From positions 1-64,000 of the forward strand of contig JACVRA010000115.1 of the NCBI GenBank assembly GCA_019828545.1: a stretch of DNA of 64,000 bases, written 5' to 3'. The position numbers and the translations under genes are program-made. This DNA is from Paracamarosporium sp. OC-R06-R3 (lineage: Eukaryota > Ascomycota > Dothideomycetes > Pleosporales > Didymosphaeriaceae). Below, piece by piece: positions 33,862-45,292 of the stretch. Numbering within the stretch: the stretch's first letter is position 1; each line of letters starts with the position of its first letter. The notes below the pieces were generated by a model that worked only from the letters and a program-made list of their open reading frames with translations, was not told the origin of the DNA and did not search any database.

Positions 33862-35731
33862 ACGTAGTTTACAAGCGAGCTGCGAATACAAGCGAGCTGC
33901 GAATACAAGCGAGCTGCGAACCCCACTAACTTTCTACGACGCGTCACCTATTAACCACAATGGCTCTACCAACCACTATTTAATTACCCTATAGCAAAGC
34001 AGATGTCTCCCTAGCCATCTTAGCTATCAATCAAAATCAGATATAGAGCATTAATTGTGCTGCAGCGATGTTTAACGTTCCCGAAAGCACGCTTCGTAGC
34101 TAACGCGCTGGGAAGCCTACGCGATGCAATTACCAGCCCAATTCAAAGAAGCTTACTAAGCTAGAAGAGGAGGTTATTATTGTATATATACTTAACCTAG
34201 ATTCGCGAGGGTTTGCGCCTACGCTAGGTGCTGTACGAGATATGGCGAATAAGCTGCTCACTAAGCGCGGCGCAGGCCACGTTGGCCAGTAGTAGCCTAA
34301 GAACTTTATCAAACAAACAGACAGCCTTAAGACGCGATTTAATTAACCCTACGATTACTAGTGAGCTCTCTGCGAGGACCCTAATACTATTCAAGCCTGG
34401 TTTAAGCTAGTAGTGCATACTAAGGCTACCTACGGTATCTGCAACGAGGACACCTTCAACTTTAACGAGACCAGCTTTCTAATGGGCAAGATATCCTCTC
34501 AGCTAGTTGTTACTAGCTTAGAGAGACGCGGCTGGCTAAAGGCTATCCAGCCTGGTAATCGCAAGTGGGTTACAGCAATTTATAGGATCAACGCTGCTGG
34601 GTGGGCAATCCCGCCCTTCATTATATTTGCTGGCCAGTATCACCTCTCTGCTTGGTATGAGGGCGACGATATACCAGGAGATTAGGCTATCGGCCTCAGC
34701 GATAACGGCTGGACTACGAACGAGCTTGGTATTGCCTGGCTACAGCACTTTATTAAGCATACAGCAGGGCGTAGAGTAGGCGCGCGCCAGCTGCTGATAC
34801 TTGACGGCCATGAGAGCCACAACTCGCTCAAATTTCAAGAGATCTGTAGAGAGAATAGTATATATACTCTCTGTATGCCAGCGCACTCGTCGCACCTCCT
34901 GCAGCCGCTAGATGTTGGCTGCTTCTCGCCGTTAAAGCGGGCGTACGGGCGCCAGGTCGAGAGCCTGATACGCGACTATATCAACCATATTACTAAGCTT
35001 GAGTTCCTACCAGCCTTCCGCGCCGCCTACGACTAGTCAATTACGAAGGAGAATATTTGCGCAAGCTTTCGGGGTGCTGGCCTAGTCCCATACAATCTAG
35101 AGGTAGTGATATCAAAGCTTGATATCAAGCTTCGTACACCGTCGCCAGCAGCCCTACCAGAGGCCCTATAGGAGGCTATAACACCGAGTAACTAGCGCGA
35201 AGTAGAGGCTTAATCAACGTTAATTCGCAATCGGATTCACGCGCACAAGAGCTCATCGCCTAGTTCTATTATTAAGAGGCTTAATTAGCTAGAGAGAGGC
35301 TCTTCTAGAGCAATGCATCAGATAGCGCTTATACGCGAGCGAATCTTAAGCCTTAAGAGAGCAAATAAGGCCACAACAGCACGTAAAAAACGTAAAAAGA
35401 AGCAAATCTAGAAGCAAGGGACTCTATCAAAGGCAAAGGGAGAGGATATTATCACTCAAAAGGCTGTTAAGCAGCAACTAGAGGGAGAAACGCAGCAAGG
35501 CAAGGCGCGATTAGGTGTAAGCCGGCAGGCTTCAGCACGCTGCACGTGCTGTAGGGAGCCTGGGCATAACTCACGTACGTGTAAGAAGGCTTCTATAGAG
35601 GCTACTTAATATATTACAGCTTTTATACTAATAGAAGATTGATGCGTTGTGATACTATACGCTACAAAAGGCTTAGAGACTTGGTGGGGTTCACAGCTCG
35701 CTTGTATTCGCAGCTCGCTTGTAAACTACGT
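33862..35731 (+). mobile_element. pogo/Fot1-family DNA transposon (copy B), 1870 bp
   Basis: The ends begin ACGTAGTTTACAAGCGAG and are exact inverted copies, flanked by TA target duplications (33860-33861 and 35732-35733). A 17-bp unit TACAAGCGAGCTGCGAA is repeated three times at the left end but only twice at the right end; the last unit continues into AACCCCAC at both. Its length and TA target match Fot1-like elements. It is much less AT-rich than copy A but carries scattered stop codons. The transposase is described separately. Confidence 0.93.
34065..35610 (+). pseudogene. pogo/Fot1 DDE transposase with CCHC knuckle, inactivated
   Basis: Reading through stops gives an N-terminal helix-turn-helix region with LEEEVIIVYILNLDSRGF near 34160, then the DDE domain. 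The first catalytic position reads FNFNETSFLMG (34459-34491), with Asn where Asp is expected. The second is LLILDGHESHNS near 34795, and the third is HSSHLLQPLDVGCFSPLK near 34890. The C-terminus has a basic stretch (TARKKRKKK) and a zinc knuckle CTCCREPGHNSRTC (C-x2-C-x4-H-x4-C). In-frame TAG/TAA replace tryptophan or glutamine in several places, for example after EGDDIPGD at 34683. These and the Asp-to-Asn change all fit C-to-T change at CpA, so the copy is dead but recent. Confidence 0.85.
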
Positions 35732-35940
35732 TAAGCTTAGTTTCGCTTTAATATATTCTTATTTTATAGCATTTCTAACCTAATTAACTCTATTTTTAGC
35801 CCTATGACTAAATAGAAATAGAATCAAGAGACTAGTAAGTGAATAAACCATAAGAAGAAATTATTCATATAAGTACTAGTGAATTGAATGCACTACTAAG
35901 CTACGAAAAACTACAAGATAAACCAACCCTGATATATTAC

Positions 35941-37279
35941 TCACTGGTCTTTGATTTGCGGAGGTTTAGTGGCCTCGTTAGGCCAGGTCTCTTGGCCTTT
36001 TACCCACCAGTCACGCCACCTGATATGCGTGTCACGATTGCGTCGCGAATACATTCCAATTGCATCGATTGACGTGACTTTCCCGTCCTTCCTTAACCGT
36101 GGGAACTCCGATTTACCCCAAATACCGGCTTGCTTGACTCTTGCGTATGTACCTACCTTTAAATTTCTGTCCATAAAGATGACTTTGCCGCTGCACAGTG
36201 AGGCCATAGCTTCAGACATAGTCGAGAAGTATTTTTGCCGGGTAGGGTTTCTATTGCCCGATTTCTTGGGAATATCATCCGCAATAATGCACCGCATAGG
36301 ATTATCAAGCTGATATGGCTGCCATTTCATTAACGGGCCACCCCAGATATCCTAAAGATCGTCACTTAGTCTTTATCGTCTAGAGCGTGTGAATGGCAGA
36401 GTATAGATACGTACCCAAATGGTTTTCAGACCGTATTTCCTGGCGTACTTTTGTGCATCCCCGGACAAACCATTTGTGTAGAAAAGACATTTATCGGCCC
36501 GTGGCACCTTCCTCGTCCTTATTGCCTCCTTTTGAAACCACTATTGAATGGTTAACAAGATTATCGGAACACAGTATATAGATCTGACTTACTTCTACAG
36601 TGAATTGGCTAGGTTTTGCGCATGGTTTGAATTTTTTGTGGTTCTTATACTTAGAACATGGGTCTTCGCCTACTCTGCGTATACCTGCGCGACACTTCGG
36701 CCTTGAGCATTGCTCACGAGTCTTTACTGCGCGAGCGATGAGAGAGTCTGTTTCATTAAAAGCAAAGTCGAGTCCCCGGGCGCCGACTTTAGCTTTCGCA
36801 TTTTTGCCCTTGCCCTTCGCGTCCGGCATGGGGCAGGCTTTTGCAGGCTTCTTCTTCTGCGTTGGCTTCTTCTTCTGCGTTGGCTTCTTCTTCTGCGTTG
36901 GCTTCTTCTTTTGCGTCGGCTTCTTCTTTTGCGTCGGCTTCTTCTTCGTTGTCTTCTTCTTCTGCTTCTTTGGCCTGGTCTTCCTAGTCCTTCCACCTCT
37001 CCCACCTCTCCCACCTCTTCCAGTTCGTCCCCGTCTCCTTTCTAAGCTTCTTGAGTCAATCAAGCTGACCCCTGGTGCTCCATCCGTCGAAGCTTGAACA
37101 GGTCGTAGACCATGAGACAAGACTGCATCGGAGATCTCAATCGTGCTGGTAACATCAGGTCTATCGACCTCGGCCAAAACTCTTGGCTTCAAGTAGTCTA
37201 CATATCTGTTGTGAACAATGTCCGCAGTACCGAGAATAATACTGGCTGTTAAGGCCAGCAACAAGGTACCAGCACGCAT
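35941..37279 (-). CDS. Secreted lysine-repeat protein with ADP-ribosyl-cyclase-like C-terminus, 407 aa, candidate effector
   Basis: Model: complement(join(35941..36351, 36415..36540, 36593..37279)), 1224 nt. The start at 37279 gives a clear signal peptide, MRAGTLLLALTASIILGTA. A GRGGRGGRGG stretch and then five tandem KKKPTQ hexapeptides follow (about 36845-36960, 18-bp DNA period). Next come a cysteine-rich linker and a C-terminal domain of about 190 residues starting DKCLFYTNGLSGDAQKYA, with TIWDIW, YFSTMSEAMASLCSGKVIFM and AGIWGKSEF. The spacing of these blocks resembles the ADP-ribosyl cyclase fold: a strand ending in an aromatic residue, an A..YA helix, then F..xS..xA, GxVxxM and S/G-x-W/F-x-x-x-E. 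This is by-eye inference. Without it the protein is an orphan secreted protein. An antisense Cys/Phe-rich frame is a shadow of the lysine repeat. Confidence 0.7.
36845..36960 (-). repeat. 18-bp tandem coding repeat (KKKPTQ)n
   Basis: Five full copies of an 18-bp unit plus partial copies encode KKKPTQ. Copies differ at synonymous positions (TTC/TTT, GTT/GTC), so the array is not brand new. Copy number is likely variable between isolates. Confidence 0.9.
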
Positions 37280-37292
37280 GGTTTTGTATTTC

Positions 37293-37346
37293 AATCGATC
37301 AACGAATGACTGGCGCTTTAATCGATCAACGAGTGACTGGCGCTGA
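37293..37346. repeat. 27-bp tandem duplication just upstream of the secreted-protein start
   Basis: AATCGATCAACGAATGACTG and its continuation (37293-37319) is repeated at 37320-37346 with three differences. It lies 13 bp before the start codon at 37279, in the likely 5' untranslated region. Confidence 0.85.
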
Positions 37347-38693
37347 AGAAATGAAGGTGAAAGTTAATGAAAGCGAACGAGATTAAAGCTGTCTGCCTGG
37401 TATTGCTACCTGTGTGACTTTTAGAGGTTATATACCCCTCCTGTATAAGCGTTTATGGAGATTTCGGACGGGGCTTCGCGCCTTGGTTCGAATGCAGAGC
37501 CAACCCCAGGGAGTAGCAAAGTCCGGACATTGTGGACGTTACGGACCTGTACAGAAGTTTCAGTGCGCAATACCGATTCGAATTTGCGCCCGTCTCTAAT
37601 CGGCCTTTCCATTGGACGTAAGCTCCTCTTTCCTACTGCGCGGACCAGCGTTGGCTTGGAGTACTCCGGCTTTCGGCTTCAGCATTGACAGCTGTGCCGC
37701 ACCGCGCGCCCTCGCAATGTATCTTACTAGACCCTTATGACCATTTCCTGAGTGGACATGGAGTATTAGGTGAGCTGCTAGAGAATCCTTAGCTCCAGGA
37801 AGACCAGTGAGTAAACGGATGAACAGTCGCCCGCATGGGCCTTCTGCAACCAAAAGGTCTAACCTCAAACGTAGCTAGAAAGCTACGATGCAGGCATTGC
37901 TAGATAAGAACCTCCGGAAGGGAGAGTAAACATCGAGAATGTCGGATTATTTCTAGACCGAATCGTTCCTTTAGATTTCATGAAACCGTATCCATAGCCG
38001 TGTGAGATTTGCCCGGACGACAAGGCAGACATCTAGTGCGGTCCTCACTTCATTTGGGGCACAGTAACCTCGATCAAGCAGATCCTCCGGAGAATCCACT
38101 CAGAGAACGCCCGTTCAGGCGTAAAGGTGGTGGTGGCAGTGATTCTTGCCTCCTATGTACCAATATATGCACCTTCGCTAGCCTGGAGATTATCATCTTC
38201 GTGGTTCTACGCCTTCTTTGCCGAATCGTATCTACCATTAGCAACACTGCTATCAGTGTAACTTCTCAGCGTACACACCCTCATGCGAGCATGAGCGAAA
38301 GTCAGACCCAGTTGGTCGCTTACAACATAAAACACTCTGTTACCAAGCATCTAACGGTAACTTTCCCGATTTGACATGAACGCAGGCCACCCCGCTGACG
38401 TGCATGAACTCGCAGATTGCCTCGTGTTCTTGCAGGTAGGATTGGCACTGGAAGGCTTTACGCCCGACTATTCTCATAAACCCTGCACGAGCTGAGAGCG
38501 TGTGCAAGAATCTCAAGTCATTGGATTTTGGGCCATGGTGTACTGCCATAAACACGAATGCACGTGTGGCTTATGATTCTCTAGGGGATATTAGGGGAAA
38601 ACAGAGATGTATTGTAGAGTGCTAGTCACTCATTTGCTGTCCTGAACAATGTTACAAGCTTAAACAATCTATGTAGGCCCAATGCGTCTTTCC
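37347..38693. other. 1.3-kb intergenic, no gene recognised
   Basis: Several open frames exist on both strands, none with family features. A TATATAACC word on the minus strand near 37427-37435 may belong to the promoter of the secreted-protein gene. Confidence 0.4.
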
Positions 38694-39537
38694 TTACCAC
38701 ATGGTATCATATGGAAACGGCTCAATCACCGGTGAAATCGGATTTCTGATCTTGTGCCTTAGGTCTTTGAATGATTTACCGTAATCATTCCTTCCCCATG
38801 ATTTCCTGTCCACGGTTTCCGCTTCACTTGCATCGAGCCCGATTCCAAGATAGGGATCTGTAGGATCAGCAAAGACAAGTTCACGGTCACCGAGCTTGGC
38901 GAACTTAATTAAGAGATCTTCGCTTTGGTCGCTGTAGAGAAACTTTCTGCGGTTCGCAATCTCGATGTGAAACATATAATCTGGATCTGCTGGGTGTGAC
39001 CTTATGAAATCGTACAGACATTGTGAAATTTATGAGGAATAACATACGCTTAATCCACTCATCAATAGGGGAGTCCTTAATGTTCTCGCCCAGAGTCTTG
39101 AGTTCATCCTCGCTTGTCGCGAGAAGGATTTTTTCTAGCGATTCCTGCGACAATTTAGTTATGAAATTATACCGATAATATATGCAGAGTGTGCGTACCA
39201 TATCGCGGTAAATTTCTGCCCTACAAGCTAGGATGTATTGGCCAGCAGATACATATCTCGTGCCACCAAACTCAAAAGGGCACGTGAACCACGGTGAGAG
39301 AAAACCTCCTTCGCTGTCTGGATCTGTCCAGAAGAAGAATGAAGGCTTACGGGCCGTCCTAGGAATCTTCACCGTGATATTGAGCTCCGGATCGTCCTTT
39401 GAGCGGGCCCCTTTTTTCGGTTTTGATTTTCGTTTTGGTGTATTTTCCGAGCCGGCGGCAACTTTGCCTTTTGCGACACCCTTGCCTTTGGCCGTTGACT
39501 TCCCTTTGGAAACGGCTTTGCGTTTAGCCTTGGGCAT
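38694..39537 (-). CDS. NADAR (YbiA-like, DUF1768) protein with basic N-terminus, 242 aa, 3 exons
   Basis: Model: complement(join(38694..38986, 39048..39144, 39199..39537)), 729 nt. The first ~55 residues are lysine-rich (MPKAKRKAVSKGKSTAKGKG), suggesting nuclear localisation or nucleic-acid contact. The NADAR domain follows: FFFWTDPDSEGGFLSPW, GTRYVSAGQYILACRAEIY, ILLATSEDELKTLGENIKD, GDRELVFADPTDPYLGIGLD and SWGRNDYGKSFKDLR. NADAR proteins act on ADP-ribose-containing compounds or on an N-glycosidic bond of riboflavin intermediates; several are linked to removal of ADP-ribose from nucleic acids. An ATG further upstream (39603) adds 22 residues without homology. It lies 1.4 kb from, and on the same strand as, the cyclase-like secreted protein. 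Confidence 0.82.
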
Positions 39538-41663
39538 TTTGAGGAAATATCTGCGTAGACTGGGATGCGGCAGATAGGTAGAAGAGAGTTGGGTTGATCG
39601 CAACGCTGGGGCCTAAAATAGGCGCCGGTAAGATTGCACCGATTACATACTCGCATATGGCAGGTTTGGCCGGCTGACACTTGGGGGCTGGGGCGAACCC
39701 TAGTGGTATCGGCCAGGAGACACGGCAGGGCGTTCGCTTACCCCATCCTCTAGTAACTCGGGGATTGCAACAACTGATAGGCTATGCATCTTCATTAGCA
39801 AAAGCGCGTTTGCCTTGCAGGGGTTGCGAGGCGAACCTAGTCAGATAAGGAACTGCTAGGAAGAAGCGACGACGCTCTGAAGTACCAAGCAAGCCGACTG
39901 CTGAGCGAGGCATCAACCAAAGCAGAGCAATGTATGATGTCGTTGGCGTGGGAGTGGGTGTGTAACGAGTCTGTGTCCGCGTTCGGTATTGAATGGTTAG
40001 GGACACAGTTTACGAGAGATCACGTGGTTGGATTGTGCTAGATTTGCGCATTCATAGGCCTTCAATAAGTTTTCTGATGTCAAAAGATAATTCTGTCGAT
40101 AGAGTGGCACTGGTAGGAATTGCGAGGCTGTGTAGGATGCGCTGATCGTAGAATGACCTCCGCGTTCCAAAGACAAACACTCGGGAGTGCGTTATCAATG
40201 ACCAGTAAGCCGGAGTTACTGCTAGCTTGTCGAAGTCGCAAAATTGCATATTTTAACCTTACGCCCCTTGAGCAATATTTTCCAATAAGAATAGTTGCCT
40301 AATCTAATTCTTGCGTGTTTAATACACCTTCTTATGTGTGTCAGTACCGTAGGTATGAACCGTGTTGGACACAGGCGCACTTGACGGCGAGCGAGTACAA
40401 AGCTCAAATTCATACATTTGTGTCAGTTTGGGTCATGCTGGTTGTCTATGGTGATGATTGTGGAGTCGTGCTATAGCGTAAGCGCGTGAAAAGGAAAGCT
40501 AACACGTTCTACGAGACGCGGCAGGTAGGCTAGCGTTCGCAGGCTGGCCGTTTTCGATAACGCTCACCCTGGGACAGCTACCAGAAACCATCGCTCAACA
40601 ATTATATCCGAGGATCAGTGCTGAATTTTGGTAAGCATAAGCTAGATTAGTGACGTCAACTTCAAACATAAGTGTGCCATCTTACAAGACCAATATTCCC
40701 CCACCGAAGCAGGCTTACTATTAGAATAGAAACGTCGCATATTAGATCGAGTTGTTCACGATTCTGGGCGGCGTGACGATGCGTTCTCTTTTGGTAGCCT
40801 CAGCCGGGTGCTGCCGCGGTGGTTGGAATCTCATCAGCGACGGCGGCTGGTCTAGTCCGACCAATCACCACCTTTCCATCAGCGCTTGCTGCTTCCGCGG
40901 ATTGTTATTGGCTGAAAGCGCAACCGCAAGGCAGGAGCTCAGGAAAGGAACGAAAGCTACCGATAATTATTCTTGCACGCATACACAGCATCGCTCACGA
41001 GAACAGAATCAGGATTTGATTCTGCAGGGGCGCGGCGAAGGGTACGGTGCTCAAGCGTCGCATCCATACGCGCACTTGCACTTTAACCGTTGGCCTGGTG
41101 CGAAGTGTATTATAACTTGGTGTTGGACGTGGTGGCACTCCGGGTAAGGAATTCACGCTGATGAAGCTAGATCATATGGCCTCGCAAGCTTTTCCCAACG
41201 GGAAAGAGTGGTTGTCCCAGTAGAATGCTCAAGCGCACGTTATGGTGTGCAGTTGAAGCTGTCTCCTCATTTCGCTCAGCTTCAAAAACTAAATAGTATA
41301 GCTATCTTTCCCGTATCCATGACATGCAAGGGCCAATCGCTATTGGGATACTCTCTCATTTCCTAGGATTCCTTGAGACCCCAATTTTCAGCATGCTCCG
41401 AAATCAAGCAGAGTGAGATATAAAGGTACAGTTTCTAAGCCAATGTAGAGAAAGAGATGTCCAGCGTTTTGAGAATTCAAAACATGTACATGTTAGACAG
41501 TGTCCCTATTCGGTGTTGTTGAATAAGTGCACTAAGTTAGCTTGAGTAACAAGATTCGTGCTTAACGATTCACTAAGTACTCAAGTCCGACAAGGAGCAC
41601 TTGCTCTTTTCATCGTGTTGTCAATTCAACACTGCGAAGAACACCAACACCGCCCTTATCGCA
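39538..41663. other. 2.1-kb intergenic, no gene recognised
   Basis: A plus-strand open frame at 40752-41147 has coding-like GC but no recognisable domain. The rest is ordinary spacer. Confidence 0.4.
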
Positions 41664-42119
41664 TCAATTCGAATACTTTTCGAGTGCTCGGATCATCCGA
41701 CCATTAGCAGTGTAGAATAGCGGAGCCCTAAGTGTCGACGTTGGTAGCGAAGCAAGTCCTTTGGTCCCTATGCAAGTTGATGAATAGACGTTACATCCAT
41801 CATTGGTGAGCAACTCCACTGGCCAGATGCCATGCACAAGTCTAATGCTTCTCCAATAGATGGTACAAATTGACATATAGTTTCTGGTGTCTTGAATGAA
41901 GGCCAGATCAACTCCGGCAGTCGTCTCTTTCAAGAACTTGAAGCATCTTCCAGCCACGGACTTGACGAACAATTTCATTTGATTGCTGGCAATAGCGCAG
42001 GTAACGTCGTTGAATTCAGAGTAGATCGCCACGACTGGATCGGCTCCAGGTTTGATAGGAGTAGCGGTAGTGAAGACAACGAAGCTGAGGATCAATACGG
42101 CTAAGGTGGTGAAATGCAT
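41664..42119 (-). CDS. Small secreted cysteine-containing protein, 151 aa, candidate effector
   Basis: A single-exon frame starting MHFTTLAVLILSFVVFTTAT, a signal peptide with likely cleavage after TAT-P or TPI. The mature part of about 130 residues has five cysteines (in VTCAIA, GRCFKF, SICTIY, DGCNVY, STCIGT) and no known domain. The size and composition are those of fungal effector candidates. A TATAAAG on the minus strand at 42222-42228 sits about 105 bp upstream, supporting a real gene. Confidence 0.7.
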   Translation of the reverse strand: MHFTTLAVLILSFVVFTTATPIKPGADPVVAIYSEFNDVTCAIASNQMKLFVKSVAGRCFKFLKETTAGVDLAFIQDTRNYMSICTIYWRSIRLVHGIWPVELLTNDGCNVYSSTCIGTKGLASLPTSTLRAPLFYTANGRMIRALEKYSN

Positions 42120-42221
42120 CGTGTGACTTGGTGGTCAGGCACGGCTTGGACGCGATTATCAAGCTATACAGAGACAGGAGTTGGATAACTGATGATGAGT
42201 CGGTGCTTCTCGATCGAGCGT

Positions 42222-42228
42222 CTTTATA
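42222..42228 (-). promoter_or_regulatory. Possible TATA box of the small secreted protein gene
   Basis: TATAAAG on the minus strand, about 105 bp upstream of the start codon at 42119. Confidence 0.4.
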
Positions 42229-43797
42229 CATGGTCTCAAGTGAACTCTCCCAGATGGCGAAATTCACGATGCAACGTTGTAGTCGTTGGGCGCAAGGGCA
42301 ATACTTGTTGCCATATTTCCATGCCTATCGCGGAGTACTGTGAGTTTTAGCTTTAGTTGTACCAAAAAACATCGAAATATACCTCTAGTGTTTCGATATT
42401 GCAGTGTTGAATGAGAAGAACACATGATAGCGAAGCTCAGGTGTAAATCTTGACGTTGCCTTGCAAGTGTGTTTCCTTATATTAGACGATATTATCAAGT
42501 AGCTTCCGACGCCCGCTGTAGGGTGGTCAAGAAACACATGCTAGGATCAAATTCGCTTGTTTGCTTCATTTGATTTCAATCAATACTTGGTACAATTGAT
42601 TTGAAATACGGATATAAAAGGTGGTCTGTCAAATCCACGAATGGGGTCTTGGTCATGATGGCAGATACCACCAAACCGCGTGACGTGCTTCAACCCAACC
42701 CGATTATTCAACCATACAATAGGTTTTCTAGCTATGCACTGGAGGCGCAAACAGTCTCGATGTCACTCCTTTTCAGTCCAATTCTCATTAGTCTCTGCAC
42801 CCCGTGATGTCCTTATGTAATATACTGCATTTAGGCTACAAACACGTCTAGATAAAGTGTCAGTCATAACGAGAGGTTATACAAGGTCATTGACTGTCCA
42901 TGTCTCTAATCGAACGGACAGAGGTTCGACTATTTGAAGGCGCATAGCTAAGAAGAGGAAACTACTAAGCCTCATATCACGACGTCTGTTGGCGTTACAT
43001 TTACAGGCAAGGTAATCGGAGGCAGAGACCAACCCTCTATGTATCATAATGGCAGGTATATGACTACCTCATTATATTTGTCAAATCTATTCCTTCAAAA
43101 ACGTTGTATTATTGTCCAGAAGCAGGTCTAGTACCCTCCGACAAAGGTGCGTCTGCAGATGATGTTCCGGGCAACGACGGTGATTCAACTAGGCGTGATG
43201 AATAGATCAAGCCGTACGGACCATTGTAAGAGCCTTAAAGGTTTAAACAGTTGCTTCATTGACTTAGATAGATAGAATCCTGAGTGATACAGTCGACGAG
43301 AGTAAAACGACATCAACTTGAATGAGCAACGACTTCGTCAGAGGCAGCAGAAGCATGTAGTGCCGCATGTTCGATGGGACCAGAACTTTTGAACCCGTCG
43401 CGAGAAATCTACATCGACTTTGAACTGCTTGAGCTTCTTTTGAGACAGGATGATGACGTATGTGATGCGGTTAGTTCGTATTTCACCCGCCAAGCCAAAG
43501 GGCAAATGCGGACATTAAGATGTCACGTGTTGCAAGCATCATACAGTCTTTACATGAATTTATCGTTTTTGTGGAGTATTCCAACGAGTAGCCTTGATAA
43601 ATACGTCATCGTGAGAATTATTACACATCTGTATCGCTACCTGCTAGAAGTGGTTAAGTGCGGGTGAAAGTCAGCTTATTCCCTCGCTCGCCTAACGCTA
43701 CTAGCTGCCTTACCTATTAAGACACGATTCGTGTCCTTGCACATCAACTGTCATGCAACACCTTTGATCCTGGCAGCTAGTCACAGATAGCTTCGAG
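42229..43797. other. 1.6-kb intergenic, no gene recognised
   Basis: Frames at 42601-42807 and 43374-43667 lack signal peptides or motifs. Nothing else was seen. Confidence 0.4.
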
Positions 43798-45292
43798 ATG
43801 TCTTCTCTCACTCGTGTTCAACAACTATCCGATGCCATTGCTCGAAACACTGAGGTGGTAGAACGCTACCTTAAGGCCAACAACCTGCCCACTCCATCAC
43901 TGGATGCGGATGCGCTTTTCTTGGTTCCCTTCTCCGATGATGCAGCTGAAGTTGAACAGGCACGTCGTGTTGTAATCGAGGCTTGCTCGGAGCTACAAGC
44001 TTTGATGACCGGCCCGAAGGAGCTGTTGCGTTTCCCTGTAGGTTGTCGATACTTGCAATTGTTCAGGGCCACGCTGACTCTACATAGTATACAGCTTACG
44101 TTAGTGTGAAGGCAATACTGCGCTTCAAGCTCGACAAGTCATTCCCTGTTGGGGAGGCTACATCATTCCAAGAGATGTCCAAATTCTCTGGCCTCAATGT
44201 CATGAACGTCAGGCGCATAGTGAGGCATGCCATCATGAATCATCGGTTTTTCCAAGAAAACACCCCTGGCGTTATTACGCATTCGGCGCTCACAGCGGTC
44301 TTAGCTAGAGACGAATTAGCTCGAAATGCTCTCATCGTCGAGCTTGACGAGTTTTGGCTGGCAGGTGTTAAGGTGTGCGAACATGACCACTAGATAGACA
44401 TTTACTGATGAAAGCAGGCTGTCGATGCCCTGGAAATGTGGCCAAACTCTGAGGAATGTAACCAAACAGTAAGTTATGCCCTTGGGTGCATGAGGGGGTC
44501 TGATAAGAATTAGGGTTTCTCATTAGCCAACAACAGCGACAAGGGAATTTACGATATATTTGTCGACAATCCTAATCGAGCCCAAAGATTTGGGATGTAT
44601 TTTTCGCGGGCGGATGAGCCAAGCCGTACGCTTCTAGATAACTTCCCTTGGGCTAAACAGAACACCATGGTTGATGTTGGAGGCTCACATGGTAGCGTCG
44701 CAATTAGTATCGCAGATCAATTCCCGAACATGAAATGCATAGTGCAAGATCTGCCCGATACTGTAGCTGAGGGGGCCGCCCGCCTACCAAAACATCTCCA
44801 GGATAAGGTCAGTTTCATGGCACAGTACGTAACGCAAGCCCCGATAGTTAGCAGTGCAGTGATAAACAACTAATCTTGGCTAACAGTGACTTCTTTACGG
44901 AACAATCGATAACTGCAGATGTTTACTACTTTCGCTCGATCTTCCATAACTGGGCCGACAAGTATTGTATCAAGATTCTGCAGAACTTGATACCTGCCCT
45001 TAGACCTGGGGCTAAGATCATCATCCATGAGCGCATATTGCCAGATCTGGACACTTTATCGACAGCGGAGGCGCGAAAGGCCATGTGAGTTGCATGACCA
45101 TCATACTACAACAGCCTAATTTGTCTTAGTAATATGGATATCGTGATGCTACAGCTCCTCAATGCACAGCAGCGAGAGATGCAAGAATGGTCCGAACTGT
45201 TCTACCGTGCAGATCCTCGATATCGTTATCTTGGGGCGAAAAAGCCGGACGGTGCAACTCGTTGGATTATCAAGGCAGAGTGGCGAGGCTGA
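43798..45292 (+). CDS. SAM-dependent O-methyltransferase (plant COMT-like fungal type), 414 aa, 6 exons
   Basis: Model: join(43798..44041, 44095..44372, 44418..44468, 44514..44824, 44887..45084, 45130..45292), 1245 nt. It would methylate a hydroxyl group on a small aromatic or polyketide-type substrate. An N-terminal dimerisation/winged-helix part (SFQEMSKFSGLNVMNVRRIV) precedes the SAM-binding loop TMVDVGGSHGSVAISIA (about residues 242-258), the acidic ribose-binding QDLP, and the catalytic His in SIFHNWADKYC (H315), followed by the IIIHERILPD segment. All introns are 45-62 bp. The first donor (GTTGTC) is weak; a GTAGGT donor 4 nt earlier would break the frame. No polyketide synthase is nearby, so the substrate is unknown. 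Confidence 0.85.

Noticed and set aside
36600..37097. Plus-strand open frame rich in Phe, Cys and Gly
   Set aside because: It is the antisense of the KKKPTQ repeat array and the GRGG stretch of the real minus-strand gene.
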